A stretch of DNA of 46,567 nt from Acetoanaerobium noterae. Lineage in GTDB: Bacteria; Bacillota; Clostridia; Peptostreptococcales; Filifactoraceae. Below the pieces are notes generated by a model. It saw only the letters and a list, made by a program, of their open reading frames with translations. It did no database searches and was not told the DNA's origin. The stretch is from positions 535,386-581,952 of the forward strand of contig NZ_FUYN01000002.1 in the NCBI RefSeq assembly GCF_900168025.1. The letters are read 5' to 3'. Made by a program: the position numbers and the translations under genes. Each line of letters starts with the position of its first letter. Within the stretch, counting starts at the first letter, position 1. Shown in pieces: positions 15,731 through 25,471 of this stretch.

Positions 15731-16615
15731 ATGAACAAGTTCAGACAATCGATTTTTATATTTATATTTTTAGCTTTATTTAGCTTAATAACAGCAACTA
15801 CAAGCTTAGCGGCGCCTTCTACAGTACAGATATTTGTAGATGGGGTTCCACTTATGACTGACCAGCCGGCAGTGATTAGAAACAGTAGAACTATGGTTCC
15901 ATTTAATGCTTTATTTTCAGCTCTTGGAGCTACTGTTACTTGGGATGAACCTCAGCAAAAGGTAACAGGTACAAAAGGAGATTTAAAAGTAGAATTATTT
16001 ATTAATAAAACAGGTGCAAAGGTAAATGGACAGTCAGTTACTATGGATACTCCCGTTCAGATTATAAATGGCAGAACTATGGTGCCGCTTGCTTTTGCTT
16101 CATCATATTTAGGCTCAAGTGTAGCGTGGGATGGTGTTAATTATGCAGCTTATGTCTCTACGGGGCTAGCTCCAGATATATTTCAGCCTACTATACCAGG
16201 AGTAGACCCAGTTGTTCCTCCTGTAGTAGACCCAGTAGTACCACCTACAGTTCCTACAGTTCCAGGCATCACAGCACCAGCAAAGGATACAGCTCCAAAA
16301 TCAAATGTACTATCAGGTACCTATGTTGCTGAAAACCTTAGTAAACAGCGTTTTGCTATTCAGTTTAACAGCTCAATGAATGCAGATATCAAAGGAATCA
16401 CCTCAGGGACTATAGGCAATGGTACATATACTGTAAATGGAAGCTCAGTTACCATAAGCTCAGATTTAATCAGTGGAAGCTTTAATATGGAAGAGCTTAC
16501 TTATAATGGCAGGAAAATCATCCTACTAAAAGATACTTCGAGTACTGGTCAAAAGACTCTGGCGATGACTCCAGTTTCGTATGAAGAGTTTGCAAAAGCT
16601 TATGTTTCAAAGTAA
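15731..16615 (+). CDS. Secreted protein with copper-amine-oxidase-N-like stalk domain
   Basis: About 294 residues from this start. A signal peptide (about 1-27) ends near SLAA. A stalk domain of the copper amine oxidase N-terminal type (Cu_amine_oxidN1) follows, with two half-repeats: INSRTMVP-like segments in NSRTMVPFNALFSALGATVTW and INGRTMVPLAFASSYLGSSVAW. A Pro/Val-rich linker and a C-terminal beta-rich domain of about 95 residues that I do not recognise complete it. These stalk domains are common in Clostridia surface proteins and imply no oxidase activity. AGGAGGT at 15720-15726 supports ATG 15731; the upstream open frame includes the preceding terminator and is not coding. Confidence 0.8.
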   Translation: MNKFRQSIFIFIFLALFSLITATTSLAAPSTVQIFVDGVPLMTDQPAVIRNSRTMVPFNALFSALGATVTWDEPQQKVTGTKGDLKVELFINKTGAKVNGQSVTMDTPVQIINGRTMVPLAFASSYLGSSVAWDGVNYAAYVSTGLAPDIFQPTIPGVDPVVPPVVDPVVPPTVPTVPGITAPAKDTAPKSNVLSGTYVAENLSKQRFAIQFNSSMNADIKGITSGTIGNGTYTVNGSSVTISSDLISGSFNMEELTYNGRKIILLKDTSSTGQKTLAMTPVSYEEFAKAYVSK

Positions 16616-16660
16616 TTTTATATAGCAGGATTTTAAAGCAATAAGAATTTAGAATAAAAT

Positions 16661-16716
16661 ACTTCCAAGTAGATAGTGTAATTAAACTTACATCATCTTA
16701 TTTGGAAGTTTTTTTG
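16661..16716 (+). terminator. Terminator of the stalk-domain gene
   Basis: Outer stem ACTTCCAA (16661-16668) and TTGGAAGT (16702-16709), an inner imperfect stem, then seven Ts. Confidence 0.85.
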
Positions 16717-16797
16717 TGGCAAAAAGTTATTTTTAGACAATTTATTTTTGTTACTCTTTTTTAACATTAGAATTGCATTAATTATGTGATTTTCCTA

Positions 16798-16826
16798 TTG
16801 ATACCGAGCGCTATGTGGTGTAGAAT
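16798..16826 (+). promoter_or_regulatory. Promoter of the TetR-RND operon
   Basis: TTGATA at 16798-16803, a 17-bp spacer and TAGAAT at 16821-16826. Transcription would start near 16833, leaving a leader of about 130 nt. Confidence 0.65.
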
Positions 16827-16841
16827 AGAAAAGTAATTCCT

Positions 16842-16867
16842 AAAATGAGTGAGCACTCACTTATTTT
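16842..16867. promoter_or_regulatory. TetR-type operator
   Basis: A dyad of AAAAT-x-AGTGAG, a 2-bp centre, and CTCACT-x-ATTTT. The AGTGAG/CTCACT core is typical of TetR/AcrR efflux regulators. It lies just downstream of the predicted start and about 100 bp before the TetR gene, so autorepression is the likely mode. Confidence 0.7.
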
Positions 16868-16964
16868 TATTTATAATCCACTAAGGACTTTTAGAAATAC
16901 TGATAACTACATATTACTTCGTGGACTTTAATATTTATTTCTGTATAGAAAGGCAGTTGATTAA

Positions 16965-17579
16965 GTGAAAAAATCTGAGCAGACGAAATTGAAAATATCA
17001 TCTGCAGCTTGTGAATTGTTTTGTGAGAAAGGATATTCAGCTACATCTACTAGTGAGATAGCAAAAAGAGCTGAAGTTTCTGAAGGTACTATTTTCAGAT
17101 ATTTTGCAACCAAGAAAGATTTGCTCTTATATATAGCAACTTATGGAATAGAGATGTTTGCAGAAGATATTGCGATTAAGCCTCTAGTTGATTTATCTGA
17201 GAAATATAAGGATGAATCCATAGAAAAATTTCTATATGAGCTTGTAATGAATAGATACAAACTCATGGAGGAGCATAAGAGCATTATCATGATATTTATG
17301 AATGAGCTTTCATTTCATAATGAGATTCAGGAGTTATTTAGAAAGGAAATAGGAGAAAAGGTCAATGATATATTAACAAAATCCTTTGATAATTTTTTTA
17401 AGCGTGGTGTATTTAGAGATGATATAAATACAAGAAGCGCTATGAGATACTTCTCAGGCATGATTTTTGTTATTTTTATGGAGCATGTACATGGCATGAG
17501 AGATGAAAATGTAAGCATTGAGGAGGACGTAAAAATAGCAATTGATATTTTCTTAAATGGAGTTAGAAATAGAAATTGA
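16965..17579 (+). CDS. TetR/AcrR family regulator of the RND efflux operon
   Basis: A 204-residue protein. The N-terminal helix-turn-helix (about residues 5-52) reads [20 protein letters not shown] and then [17 protein letters not shown], the classic TetR pattern. The helical C-terminal domain would bind a drug or metabolite and control dimer shape. The start is GTG with AAAGG upstream. It is the first gene of an operon with the adaptor and pump, and the dyad at 16842 is its probable operator. Ligand is unknown. Confidence 0.88.
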   Translation: MKKSEQTKLKISSAACELFCEKGYSATSTSEIAKRAEVSEGTIFRYFATKKDLLLYIATYGIEMFAEDIAIKPLVDLSEKYKDESIEKFLYELVMNRYKLMEEHKSIIMIFMNELSFHNEIQELFRKEIGEKVNDILTKSFDNFFKRGVFRDDINTRSAMRYFSGMIFVIFMEHVHGMRDENVSIEEDVKIAIDIFLNGVRNRN

Positions 17580-17623
17580 TTTTAGCACACGATAACATTT
17601 ACGATACATTTTAGGAGGTAATT

Positions 17624-18781
17624 ATGAAGAAGCTTAAATATTTGATTTCTGGAATCTTGATGCTTTCACTTGTAGTTTCAGGCTGCAGTAAAAAGGCTGA
17701 ACCAGAGGTAGTAGAAGAAAAGAAAATAACAGTAGAAACTATGCAGTCTGTACTTGATGATATATCGGTTGAAACTACAATATCAGGTTCATTTAAGGCA
17801 TCTGACGAGGTAGATGTGGTGCCTAAGGTTATGGGCAAGGTTACAAATGTTTCTGTAAAAGAAGGACAAGTAGTAAGTAAAGGACAAGTGCTTTTTACTT
17901 TGGATTCTCAAAATGCTCAATCAGCAGTTAGAAATGCCAAGGCAGCTGTGGAAAACGCTCAAACAGCAGTAGAAACTGCCAGAATATCTATGGAAAGAGC
18001 CGAGCAGCAATACAATAACGCAGTGCTTAATTATGAAAGAAGCAAACAGCTTTATGATGCAGGAGCTATACCACTTACTCAGCTAGAGCAAGCAGAGCTT
18101 GCAGCTTCACCACTTAGTTTAGAGCTTGCAAAGACTCAGTATTATCAGGCTCAAGTTGCTGTAGATACAGCAAAAGGAAGCCTTTCTGATGCAAATATAG
18201 CACTAGGTGATTTTACTGTTACAGCACCTATAAGCGGAACAATAACAGCTGTGAATGTAAATTCAGGAAACGTATTTGGAGGCGGACCAGCAATTAAAAT
18301 TTCTAATTTAGCGAATCTCACTATGAAGGTAGATGTATCAGAGAACTTAATTAAATATTTTGTAGTTGGAGAGACTATGGATATTAATGTTAAATCAGCA
18401 GGAGATACTATTTTATCAGGTAAAGTTAAGGAAATACTACCTCCAAGTCAAGGAAGCTTGACCTATCCTGTGGAAATCTTAGTTTCAAATCCACCAAGCG
18501 AAGTAAAAGCAGGGATGTTTGCAGAAATTAATATAGCTACAGAGTCTAGAAACCAAGTAATAGCTGTTCCATCTGAGGCAGTTGTAGTAAAAGAAGGAAA
18601 TACAATTGTTTATATTATAGAGAAGGATAAAGCAAAATTAGTTTCAGTAAAGACAGGGCTAGACAATGGTAAGATGGTAGAAATCACTGAAGGCTTAAAC
18701 GAAGGTATGGAAGTTGTTGTAAAAGGACAAAATTTCCTTGAGGATGGGGCATTAGTCAGCGTTGTAAAGCAGGAGGAATAA
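17624..18781 (+). CDS. RND efflux adaptor lipoprotein (AcrA/MexA-like)
   Basis: A 385-residue lipoprotein with lipobox VSGC (Cys21). The membrane-fusion layout is clear: lipoyl half VKEGQVVSKGQVLFTLD, an Ala-rich helical hairpin (about residues 85-185), lipoyl half VTAPISGTITAVNVNSGN, then barrel and membrane-proximal domains. It is translationally close to the pump gene 3 bp downstream. In a Gram-positive cell it would sit outside the cytoplasmic membrane and stabilise the RND pump without an outer-membrane channel. AGGAGG precedes the ATG. Confidence 0.9.
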   Translation: MKKLKYLISGILMLSLVVSGCSKKAEPEVVEEKKITVETMQSVLDDISVETTISGSFKASDEVDVVPKVMGKVTNVSVKEGQVVSKGQVLFTLDSQNAQSAVRNAKAAVENAQTAVETARISMERAEQQYNNAVLNYERSKQLYDAGAIPLTQLEQAELAASPLSLELAKTQYYQAQVAVDTAKGSLSDANIALGDFTVTAPISGTITAVNVNSGNVFGGGPAIKISNLANLTMKVDVSENLIKYFVVGETMDINVKSAGDTILSGKVKEILPPSQGSLTYPVEILVSNPPSEVKAGMFAEINIATESRNQVIAVPSEAVVVKEGNTIVYIIEKDKAKLVSVKTGLDNGKMVEITEGLNEGMEVVVKGQNFLEDGALVSVVKQEE

Positions 18782-18784
18782 ATT

Positions 18785-21700
18785 ATGTTTGTATCGGGAA
18801 TGTCGGTTAAAAGGCCAGTAACAACAGTTATGTTAATGCTAATAGCGGTACTTCTAGGACTTGTGTCTTTAAACAGGTTGCCTGTGGATTTATATCCCGA
18901 AATAGAAGTTCCTGTAGCTATAGTCAGTGTGGATTATTCAGGAGTTGCTCCAGCTGAAATGGAAACTCTGGTAACAAAACCTCTAGAACAAGTGCTTTCA
19001 ACCGTTTCAGATTTAGATGCAATAAGCTCTTATTCTAGACAAGGAAGCTCAATCATAATAGTTCAATTTCAATATGGAACCAATATGGACTTTGCAGCTC
19101 TAGAGATGAGAGAAAAAGTTGATATGGTAAAAGGAGCCTTGCCTGATGGATCAGGAACTCCGATGGTTCTTAAAATTGACCCTAATGCAATGCCAGTAAT
19201 AGCGCTTAGTATGTCATCTCAAATGCCTATAGATAAGCTTCAAAGCATAGTTGAAGATGATATATCAAGTAGAATAGAAAGACTAGATGGAGTTGCTTCA
19301 GTTTCATCTTCTGGTGGAAAAGAAAAGGAAATCAGAGTTGAGCTTAATCAAGCTAAGCTATCAGGATATGGCCTAAGCATAGCTCAGATTCAAAATGTGC
19401 TTAGAAGTGAAAATCTAAATCTTCCTGGAGGTACAGTTAAACGAGGAGATCAAGAGCTGATTGTACGTACTACAGGTGAATTTAGAACTGTAGATGAAAT
19501 AAGAAATATCCCGCTTACACTTAGAAGTGGAGAGAGTATAAGACTTTATGACGTTGCATCTGTTGAGGAAAAATATAAAGATATTAATTCGATGTCTAGA
19601 TATAACGGCGAAAGCAGTATTTCTCTTAGTGTAAGTAAGCAATCAGTTGCAAATACAGTTAAGGTTGCTGAAGCTGTAGTATTAGAAGTTAATAAATTAA
19701 AAGCAGAATATCCAGATATAAATATGGAAATTGCTATGGACCAAAGTGAGTTTATAAATAAATCCATAAGCAATGTTGTAGCTAGTGCAGTTGGAGGAGG
19801 ACTTCTCGCTGTTATAATCTTATTCCTTTTCCTTAGAAATATAAGATCTACATTTATTGTAGGTATAGCAATACCAGTATCTATAGTAACCACTTTTGCA
19901 CTTATGTATTTTGCTGATTTAAGTATAAACCTTATATCTCTTGGTGGATTGGCGCTTGGAGTAGGTATGCTCGTTGACAACTCGATTGTTGTGCTTGAAA
20001 ACATCTACCGTTTAGCTGAGCAAGAAGGCTATCAAATGGAAAAAGCTGCAATTGAAGGAACAAAGCAAGTAGGTATGGCGGTTTTTGCTTCGACATTAAC
20101 TACTGTAGCAGTTTTCCTTCCAATTGTTTTCGTAGAAGGATTTACGGCGATTATATTCAAGCAGCTTTCCTACACAGTTACATTCTCACTTTTATCATCG
20201 CTTGTTGTTGCGCTCACAGTAGTTCCTATGCTTAGTGCAAAAATACTAAAAGTCGGTGAAACGAAAAAAAGAAAGCATAAAGGATTTAGCTTAGGTAGAA
20301 TTCTAGATGTTTTTAGTAATGGAATAGACTGGGTAGCTAAAAAGTATTCAGGGTTACTTAGAACTGCCCTGTCTCACAGAAAGCTTTCAATAATTTTAGC
20401 TGTCGCTCTACTTATATCATCTGTAGGACTTGTATCTATGGTTGGGTCCGAGTTTTTCCCCGCTGAAGATGAAGGAAGCTTTACAGTTGATATTGAAATG
20501 CCTTTTGGAGCCAGCTTAGAGGATACAGACGCCTTGGTTAAAAAGGTCGAAGCTATAGTAGATGAAATACCTGAAAAAGATGATGTATTTTCAAATATTG
20601 GAAGCACAGGAAATCAATTTTCACTATCGGCAACCAATTCATCCCAAGTCAGCGTTAATCTAAAAGATAGTGATGAAAGAGATAGAGCTACAAAGGAAAT
20701 TGTAGAAGAGGTTCGTAAGAAGGTTGAATTGATACCAGGAGCTAAGATAGAAGTTAATGAGAGTTCTTCTATGTCTGGTGGTGGAGGAGGTCAAGGAAGT
20801 CCGATTAGCGTTGTTATAAAAGGAGATAACCTTGAAACCTTAGAAGATCTTGGATTAGCATTTAGAGATATCATAAGAAATGTTCCAGGCACTACTGAAG
20901 TTAAACTAGACGTTGAAGAAGGAGAACCTGAAGCTAGAATAGTTGTTGATAGAAATAGAGCATCTATGTATGGGGTAAGTGTAGCAGAAGTAGCTAATGG
21001 GCTTAAAGCTTCTATTGAAGGGGTAAAAGCAACTACCTTAAAAACTGGCGAGGATGAAATTGATGTAGTTATATCGCTAGATGAAGGAACAAGAAGCTCA
21101 ATAGAAAATATGAAGCAAATTGAAATATTTACTGCATCTGGCAAGAAAGTTACAGTAGGTCAGATTGCTGATATTGAGTTTGATAATTCTCCTACTCAAA
21201 TTGCTAGAGCAAATCAAGTTAGAACTATTAGCGTAAACTCAGATATTACTGATAGAGACCTTGGCTCTGTAGTTGCAGATATAGAAAAAGAGCTTGAAAA
21301 ATATCCGCTGCCTGATGGCTATTCATATGAATTTAGTGGTGAGCAAGAACAGATGGCTGAAGCATTTTCAGGTCTAGTTCTAGCACTTTTATTATCACTT
21401 ATAATTGTATATATGATATTGGCTTCTCAGTTTGAATCCTTGCTTCATCCATTCACTGTAATGCTAAGTGTTCCATTTGCACTTTCAGGAGGATTCATAG
21501 GGTTGTTTATAACAGGAAAAGCACTTTCACTACCTGCATTTATAGGAATTATAATGCTAGCAGGTATAGTTGTTAATAATGCAATCGTGCTTATAGATTA
21601 TATCAACCAGCTAAGAGCAAAAGGAATGGAAAGAAATGATGCTATAATCAAGGCAGGTAAAGATAGATTCCGTCCTATCATGATGACCACTCTTACTACA

Positions 21701-21928
21701 GTTCTTGGACTTTTACCTATGGCGATAGGGCTTGGTGAAGGTTCAAACACTATAGCACCTCTAGCTATAGTAGTGGTAGGAGGACTTTCGCTATCCACTG
21801 TCCTTACTCTATCATTTATACCTGTAGTATACACAGTTTTTGATGGAGGAAGCAGGAAATTTAAAAATCTAAAATCAAAATTTGGAAATAGAAAAAATAA
21901 GAAAAAGCTAGTAAACGAACAAGCATAA
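18785..21928 (+). CDS. RND family efflux pump (AcrB/SwrC-like)
   Basis: A 1047-residue protein of the usual length for HAE-type RND pumps, with the internal duplication intact: helix 1 near residues 10-30, a first large extracytoplasmic loop, helices 2-7, a second loop (about 550-860), helices 8-12. Motifs include the N-terminal RPVTTVMLM and DLYPEIEVPVA. GVGMLVDNSIVVLENIYR in helix 4 carries one Asp of the proton relay (AcrB has two), and AGIVVNNAIVLIDYINQLR matches the second half. In Bacillus the homologue SwrC exports surfactin. Substrate unknown. It is the last gene of the TetR-controlled operon. Confidence 0.93.
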   Translation: MFVSGMSVKRPVTTVMLMLIAVLLGLVSLNRLPVDLYPEIEVPVAIVSVDYSGVAPAEMETLVTKPLEQVLSTVSDLDAISSYSRQGSSIIIVQFQYGTNMDFAALEMREKVDMVKGALPDGSGTPMVLKIDPNAMPVIALSMSSQMPIDKLQSIVEDDISSRIERLDGVASVSSSGGKEKEIRVELNQAKLSGYGLSIAQIQNVLRSENLNLPGGTVKRGDQELIVRTTGEFRTVDEIRNIPLTLRSGESIRLYDVASVEEKYKDINSMSRYNGESSISLSVSKQSVANTVKVAEAVVLEVNKLKAEYPDINMEIAMDQSEFINKSISNVVASAVGGGLLAVIILFLFLRNIRSTFIVGIAIPVSIVTTFALMYFADLSINLISLGGLALGVGMLVDNSIVVLENIYRLAEQEGYQMEKAAIEGTKQVGMAVFASTLTTVAVFLPIVFVEGFTAIIFKQLSYTVTFSLLSSLVVALTVVPMLSAKILKVGETKKRKHKGFSLGRILDVFSNGIDWVAKKYSGLLRTALSHRKLSIILAVALLISSVGLVSMVGSEFFPAEDEGSFTVDIEMPFGASLEDTDALVKKVEAIVDEIPEKDDVFSNIGSTGNQFSLSATNSSQVSVNLKDSDERDRATKEIVEEVRKKVELIPGAKIEVNESSSMSGGGGGQGSPISVVIKGDNLETLEDLGLAFRDIIRNVPGTTEVKLDVEEGEPEARIVVDRNRASMYGVSVAEVANGLKASIEGVKATTLKTGEDEIDVVISLDEGTRSSIENMKQIEIFTASGKKVTVGQIADIEFDNSPTQIARANQVRTISVNSDITDRDLGSVVADIEKELEKYPLPDGYSYEFSGEQEQMAEAFSGLVLALLLSLIIVYMILASQFESLLHPFTVMLSVPFALSGGFIGLFITGKALSLPAFIGIIMLAGIVVNNAIVLIDYINQLRAKGMERNDAIIKAGKDRFRPIMMTTLTTVLGLLPMAIGLGEGSNTIAPLAIVVVGGLSLSTVLTLSFIPVVYTVFDGGSRKFKNLKSKFGNRKNKKKLVNEQA

Positions 21929-21956
21929 AAAAAGTGGTGCACTGCACCACTTTTTT
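21928..21956. terminator. Bidirectional terminator between the RND pump gene and the DUF2922 gene
   Basis: Perfect 13-bp stem 21928-21940/21944-21956 with a 3-nt loop and A6/T6 ends. It begins at the stop codon of the pump gene. Confidence 0.92.
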
Positions 21957-21962
21957 GATTAC

Positions 21963-22178
21963 CTATAATTCAATTGGATTTTCTGTAACATTTTGAAGAT
22001 TAGCTTCTAAAGCAGCAACTAGAGCATCATCTTTTACGTAGATTAGATTATTATCTACGATATAGTCCATCAAAGCTTTGACTTTAATAGGGTCTTGACT
22101 GAGCTTTGCGTCGGCAATTCTCATAGTGTGCTTTTTACCGCTAGCTTTTTCAAATACTAGATTTAGTGTTGTCTCCAT
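21963..22178 (-). CDS. DUF2922 family small protein
   Basis: A 71-residue soluble protein. The opening METTLNLVFEKASGKKHTM and the following IADAKLSQDP-KVKALMDYIV segment fit DUF2922, a Bacillota family of unknown function. AAGGAGGT precedes the ATG. It is the second gene of a two-gene unit with a DUF1659 protein, a pairing known in Bacillota genomes. No signal peptide, helix or Cys. The two probably act together; nothing more can be said from sequence. Confidence 0.8.
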   Translation of the reverse strand: METTLNLVFEKASGKKHTMRIADAKLSQDPIKVKALMDYIVDNNLIYVKDDALVAALEANLQNVTENPIEL

Positions 22179-22192
22179 GATTTACCTCCTTA

Positions 22193-22414
22193 TTAGCTTT
22201 GTGTAATTTTACTTGTTTCTATTCTTGTGAATTCTGCTATAGGCGAGTTTTGAACTTCCTCAAGCATAGCTTTTAATCCATAAATCAGTTCATCAGTTAC
22301 TGATGAAGTTATGTTGTTTATGGTTCTTGTTTTAAACATTTCCTTCCCATCTGTATCCACGCCTGTAAGATACTTGAGTCTAATTGAGCTTGGCATTGAA
22401 ATTTTTTCTATCAT
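22193..22414 (-). CDS. DUF1659 family small protein
   Basis: A 73-residue protein with the DUF1659 pattern: SSIRLKYLTGVDTDGKEMFKTRTINNI followed by a helical segment TDELIYGLKAMLEEVQNSP. A strong AGGAGGGAG lies upstream on the minus strand. It is the first gene of the pair with the DUF2922 protein, 14 bp apart. Function unknown. Confidence 0.8.
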   Translation of the reverse strand: MIEKISMPSSIRLKYLTGVDTDGKEMFKTRTINNITSSVTDELIYGLKAMLEEVQNSPIAEFTRIETSKITQS

Positions 22415-22490
22415 TTAACTCCCTCCTTTCACAAGTGTATATGCATGAAAGTTCAAAAAGGTTGGTTAAAAAGTAAACTACATAAAAATG

Positions 22491-22499
22491 TGATATAAT
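22491..22499 (+). promoter_or_regulatory. Extended -10 promoter of galU
   Basis: TGATATAAT has a perfect -10 TATAAT (22494-22499) with a TGn extension, 55 bp before the ATG. No convincing -35. Confidence 0.55.
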
Positions 22500-22554
22500 A
22501 TTAAAGATATGGATATAAACATATTGAAAATATTAATAAAATACGGAGGATATT

Positions 22555-23430
22555 ATGCAGACTGTGAAGAAAGCTATAATACCGGCTGCGGGACTTGGGA
22601 CTAGATTTTTACCTGCGACTAAAGCACAGCCAAAGGAAATGCTCCCTATAGTTGATAAGCCAACCCTGCAATATATAATAGAGGAAGCAGTAGCTTCAGG
22701 TATAAAAGAGATTCTTATCATTACTGGAAGAAATAAAAAATCAATAGAAGATCACTTTGATAAATCTGTGGAATTAGAGCTAGAATTAGAACAAAAAGGA
22801 AAACTAGATTTACTTGAAATGGTTAGAAATATAAGCAATATGATTAATATACATTATATAAGGCAAAAAGAGCCTAATGGATTAGGGCATGCAATTCACT
22901 GTGCGAAGAGCTTTATAGGGGATGAGCCATTTGCTGTTATGCTTGGCGACGATGTAGTAGATGCAGAGAAGCCATGTCTAAAGCAGCTTATAGAAGCCTA
23001 CGAGGAATACCATACTACAATTTTAGGAGTGCAGCAGGTAGCAAATGAGGATGTTGACAAGTATGGAATAGTTGAGGGAAAATATATTGAAAACGGCATT
23101 TATAAGGTGAAGGACTTAATAGAAAAACCAGATATAGAAACCGCTCCATCAAATATAGCAATACTTGGAAGATATATAATAACTCCAGAAATATTTGATA
23201 TATTAGAAAATACAAAGCCAGGCAAAAATGGAGAAATTCAGCTTACAGATGGATTAAAAACTCTGTGCAAGAATCAAGCTATGTATGCCTATGTATTTGA
23301 GGGCAAGCGCTATGATGTAGGGGACAAGCTAGGCTTTTTAGAAGCCACTGTCGATTTTGCATTAAAGAATCCTGAGCTTAGAGATGGATTTTTAGAGTAT
23401 ATGAAAAAAACAGTTAGCAGCAATATGTAA
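22555..23430 (+). CDS. galU: UTP-glucose-1-phosphate uridylyltransferase
   Basis: A 291-residue nucleotidyltransferase of standard length. The N-terminal PAAGLGTRFLPATKAQPKEM (residues 10-29) binds UTP; GLGHAIHCAK, AVMLGDDVV and the late EGKRYDVGDKLGFLEATVDFAL are GalU hallmarks. It makes UDP-glucose for wall polymers, glycolipids and capsule-like glycans, and so may feed the surface-glycan pathways of this window. Monocistronic in appearance. CGGAGG precedes the ATG. Confidence 0.93.
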   Translation: MQTVKKAIIPAAGLGTRFLPATKAQPKEMLPIVDKPTLQYIIEEAVASGIKEILIITGRNKKSIEDHFDKSVELELELEQKGKLDLLEMVRNISNMINIHYIRQKEPNGLGHAIHCAKSFIGDEPFAVMLGDDVVDAEKPCLKQLIEAYEEYHTTILGVQQVANEDVDKYGIVEGKYIENGIYKVKDLIEKPDIETAPSNIAILGRYIITPEIFDILENTKPGKNGEIQLTDGLKTLCKNQAMYAYVFEGKRYDVGDKLGFLEATVDFALKNPELRDGFLEYMKKTVSSNM

Positions 23431-23528
23431 TAAAATTGTAGTCTTAGAGAAATAATTTTACATTATAATTATATTTAAATATTGAAAATTAGGGTTGAAT
23501 CTTAAGTGAACTTAGAGGAGGGGTAGCT

Positions 23529-25454
23529 ATGACACGTGGAAAAAAAGCAGCATCGATACTGCTTTGCAGTGCAATGGTATTTTCAAGCTTTGCAACTTCA
23601 TTTGCAGCATCATACACTGACATGTCAAAACACTGGGCTGAAAGCTATGTTCAAAACATAAAGGAAAAGCAAATTATCAGTGGGTATGAAGATGGAAGCT
23701 TTAAACCAGATAAATCTGTAAGTAGGCTAGAAGCTATAATTATGATAAGTAAGATGTTCAGTACTGATCAGATAAATCAGGTTTATGCATCTAAAAAAGA
23801 TGCATGGGAAGGCAAGCTAGTAAGCTATAAGATTCCAGACTGGTCGTGGCCTTATGTAGTTTTTGCTGTAGAAAACAATATAATTCCAGGGACAGATGAT
23901 TTTCTATCAAAAATAATGAATCAGTCTCAAAAAAATGTTCAAAATGCAGCACTTCGCTATGAGGTTATGGTTTATATGGTAAGAGCTTTAAACTGGGAGT
24001 CAGAGCTTGGAAAAACAGCAGTTTTGAAATACAAGGATATTCAAACAATACCAGCTCAAGCAATACCTTATATAGATATAATGATAAAAAAAGGAATCAT
24101 AGGTGAAAGTGGAGATCAAAACGGGAATTTTGGAGCTCAAAGACCAGTTACACGAGCTGAGATGGCTGTAATGCTAGCCAATGCATATAAGTATGCGAGT
24201 CAGTTATCACCTACTATTAATACTGACACTGCTCAAGTAGATAGTAACAACGTTACAAATGTGCAAACTCCTAGCACTATTCCTTCTACAGGAACTCAAG
24301 CTGTTGCCAATAATTCGCTCAGCGTTATGGATGGTACTGTTGAGCTTGTGACTTCTGTTGGAGATTACACTAGCTTTACAATTTCTTCGGCATCAGGAGT
24401 ATTTCACTCATTTGGAAACAACAATTCTATGATTCAAATAAAGATAGGAAATTCACCTGCAAGTCTTTCTGACTTAAAAATTAAGGATAAGGTTAAAGTT
24501 CTTTATGAAGAAGGCAATAAGGCGAGAAATATAATTATAGCTGATAAGGAACAAAAGGTTACAGGTGTATTTAGTGGAACTGGAATGGGAACAACAATTC
24601 AGCTTTTATCAGATGGACAGGTTCAAAGATATATATATGATGCTACTACCAAGATAACCTTGGATGGGATGAATGTAGATTTATCTCAAATCAGAGCTAA
24701 CGACCAGATAGAAATATTCGTGCTTTCAGGCAAGGCGACAGAAGTTAAAGCCTATTCGTCAAACAAAACAATATATGGCACAGTGGCTGATATTAGAAGC
24801 AGTAGTATAGTAATAGAAGAAAATAGCAGAGAAAATAAGTATGAGGTTGCCGACGATGTTCGTATTACTAGAAATGGTTCAAGAGTATATAATTTAAATG
24901 AGCTTGGTATAAATGACCAAATTACAGCTGTTATGCAAAATGGCAAAATCACATCAATAGAGTCTGCGAGTGTAAAGTCTAGAATAAGAAAAGGTGTAAT
25001 TAAGCAAATTCTTATTTCTTCAACCAAGACTCAAATTATAGTTGCAGATTCGGATAATAAGGATTATACCCTAGATGTAAATATAAATACGCAAGTTAGA
25101 ATAGATGGTAGACGCTCATCTGTAAATGACCTTAAGCTAGGCTATGAAGTGGATGTATATCTTGACGGCAATATAATTGAAGAAATTTCTGCAGATGGAA
25201 GCTATAAGCAATCCATGTATGTAGGAAAGGTCGTATATCATGATGACAGAGACAGAATAATAGAGATGAAGGATTCGGATGGAAATACTATAAAAGTGTA
25301 TTATGATAGTAGCACTATGATTGAAGATATAAAAACTGGAAACACCTTAAGAGCAAGACAGATATATAAAGGCGATGATGTAACTATAGTTGGTATAGAA
25401 AGACTAGGCGGTCTTGATGCTACTAGAATCATGGTTAGCATGCAGTATTATTAA
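23529..25454 (+). CDS. S-layer homology (SLH) domain surface protein
   Basis: A 641-residue exported protein. A signal peptide (about 1-27) ends in SFAA. Three SLH repeats follow (about 28-78, 95-160, 165-222): [20 protein letters not shown] with [10 protein letters not shown] and SRLEAI; a degenerate middle repeat; and [21 protein letters not shown] with [15 protein letters not shown]. The SLH trio binds pyruvylated secondary wall polymer. After a Thr/Ser-rich linker the C-terminal 380 residues form about six similar beta-rich segments of 60-70 residues (patterns such as [39 protein letters not shown]). These look like internal repeats of an unrecognised domain. AGGAGG upstream supports the start. 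Confidence 0.88.
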   Translation: MTRGKKAASILLCSAMVFSSFATSFAASYTDMSKHWAESYVQNIKEKQIISGYEDGSFKPDKSVSRLEAIIMISKMFSTDQINQVYASKKDAWEGKLVSYKIPDWSWPYVVFAVENNIIPGTDDFLSKIMNQSQKNVQNAALRYEVMVYMVRALNWESELGKTAVLKYKDIQTIPAQAIPYIDIMIKKGIIGESGDQNGNFGAQRPVTRAEMAVMLANAYKYASQLSPTINTDTAQVDSNNVTNVQTPSTIPSTGTQAVANNSLSVMDGTVELVTSVGDYTSFTISSASGVFHSFGNNNSMIQIKIGNSPASLSDLKIKDKVKVLYEEGNKARNIIIADKEQKVTGVFSGTGMGTTIQLLSDGQVQRYIYDATTKITLDGMNVDLSQIRANDQIEIFVLSGKATEVKAYSSNKTIYGTVADIRSSSIVIEENSRENKYEVADDVRITRNGSRVYNLNELGINDQITAVMQNGKITSIESASVKSRIRKGVIKQILISSTKTQIIVADSDNKDYTLDVNINTQVRIDGRRSSVNDLKLGYEVDVYLDGNIIEEISADGSYKQSMYVGKVVYHDDRDRIIEMKDSDGNTIKVYYDSSTMIEDIKTGNTLRARQIYKGDDVTIVGIERLGGLDATRIMVSMQYY

Positions 25455-25471
25455 AAACTAGGAGGAAGAAG

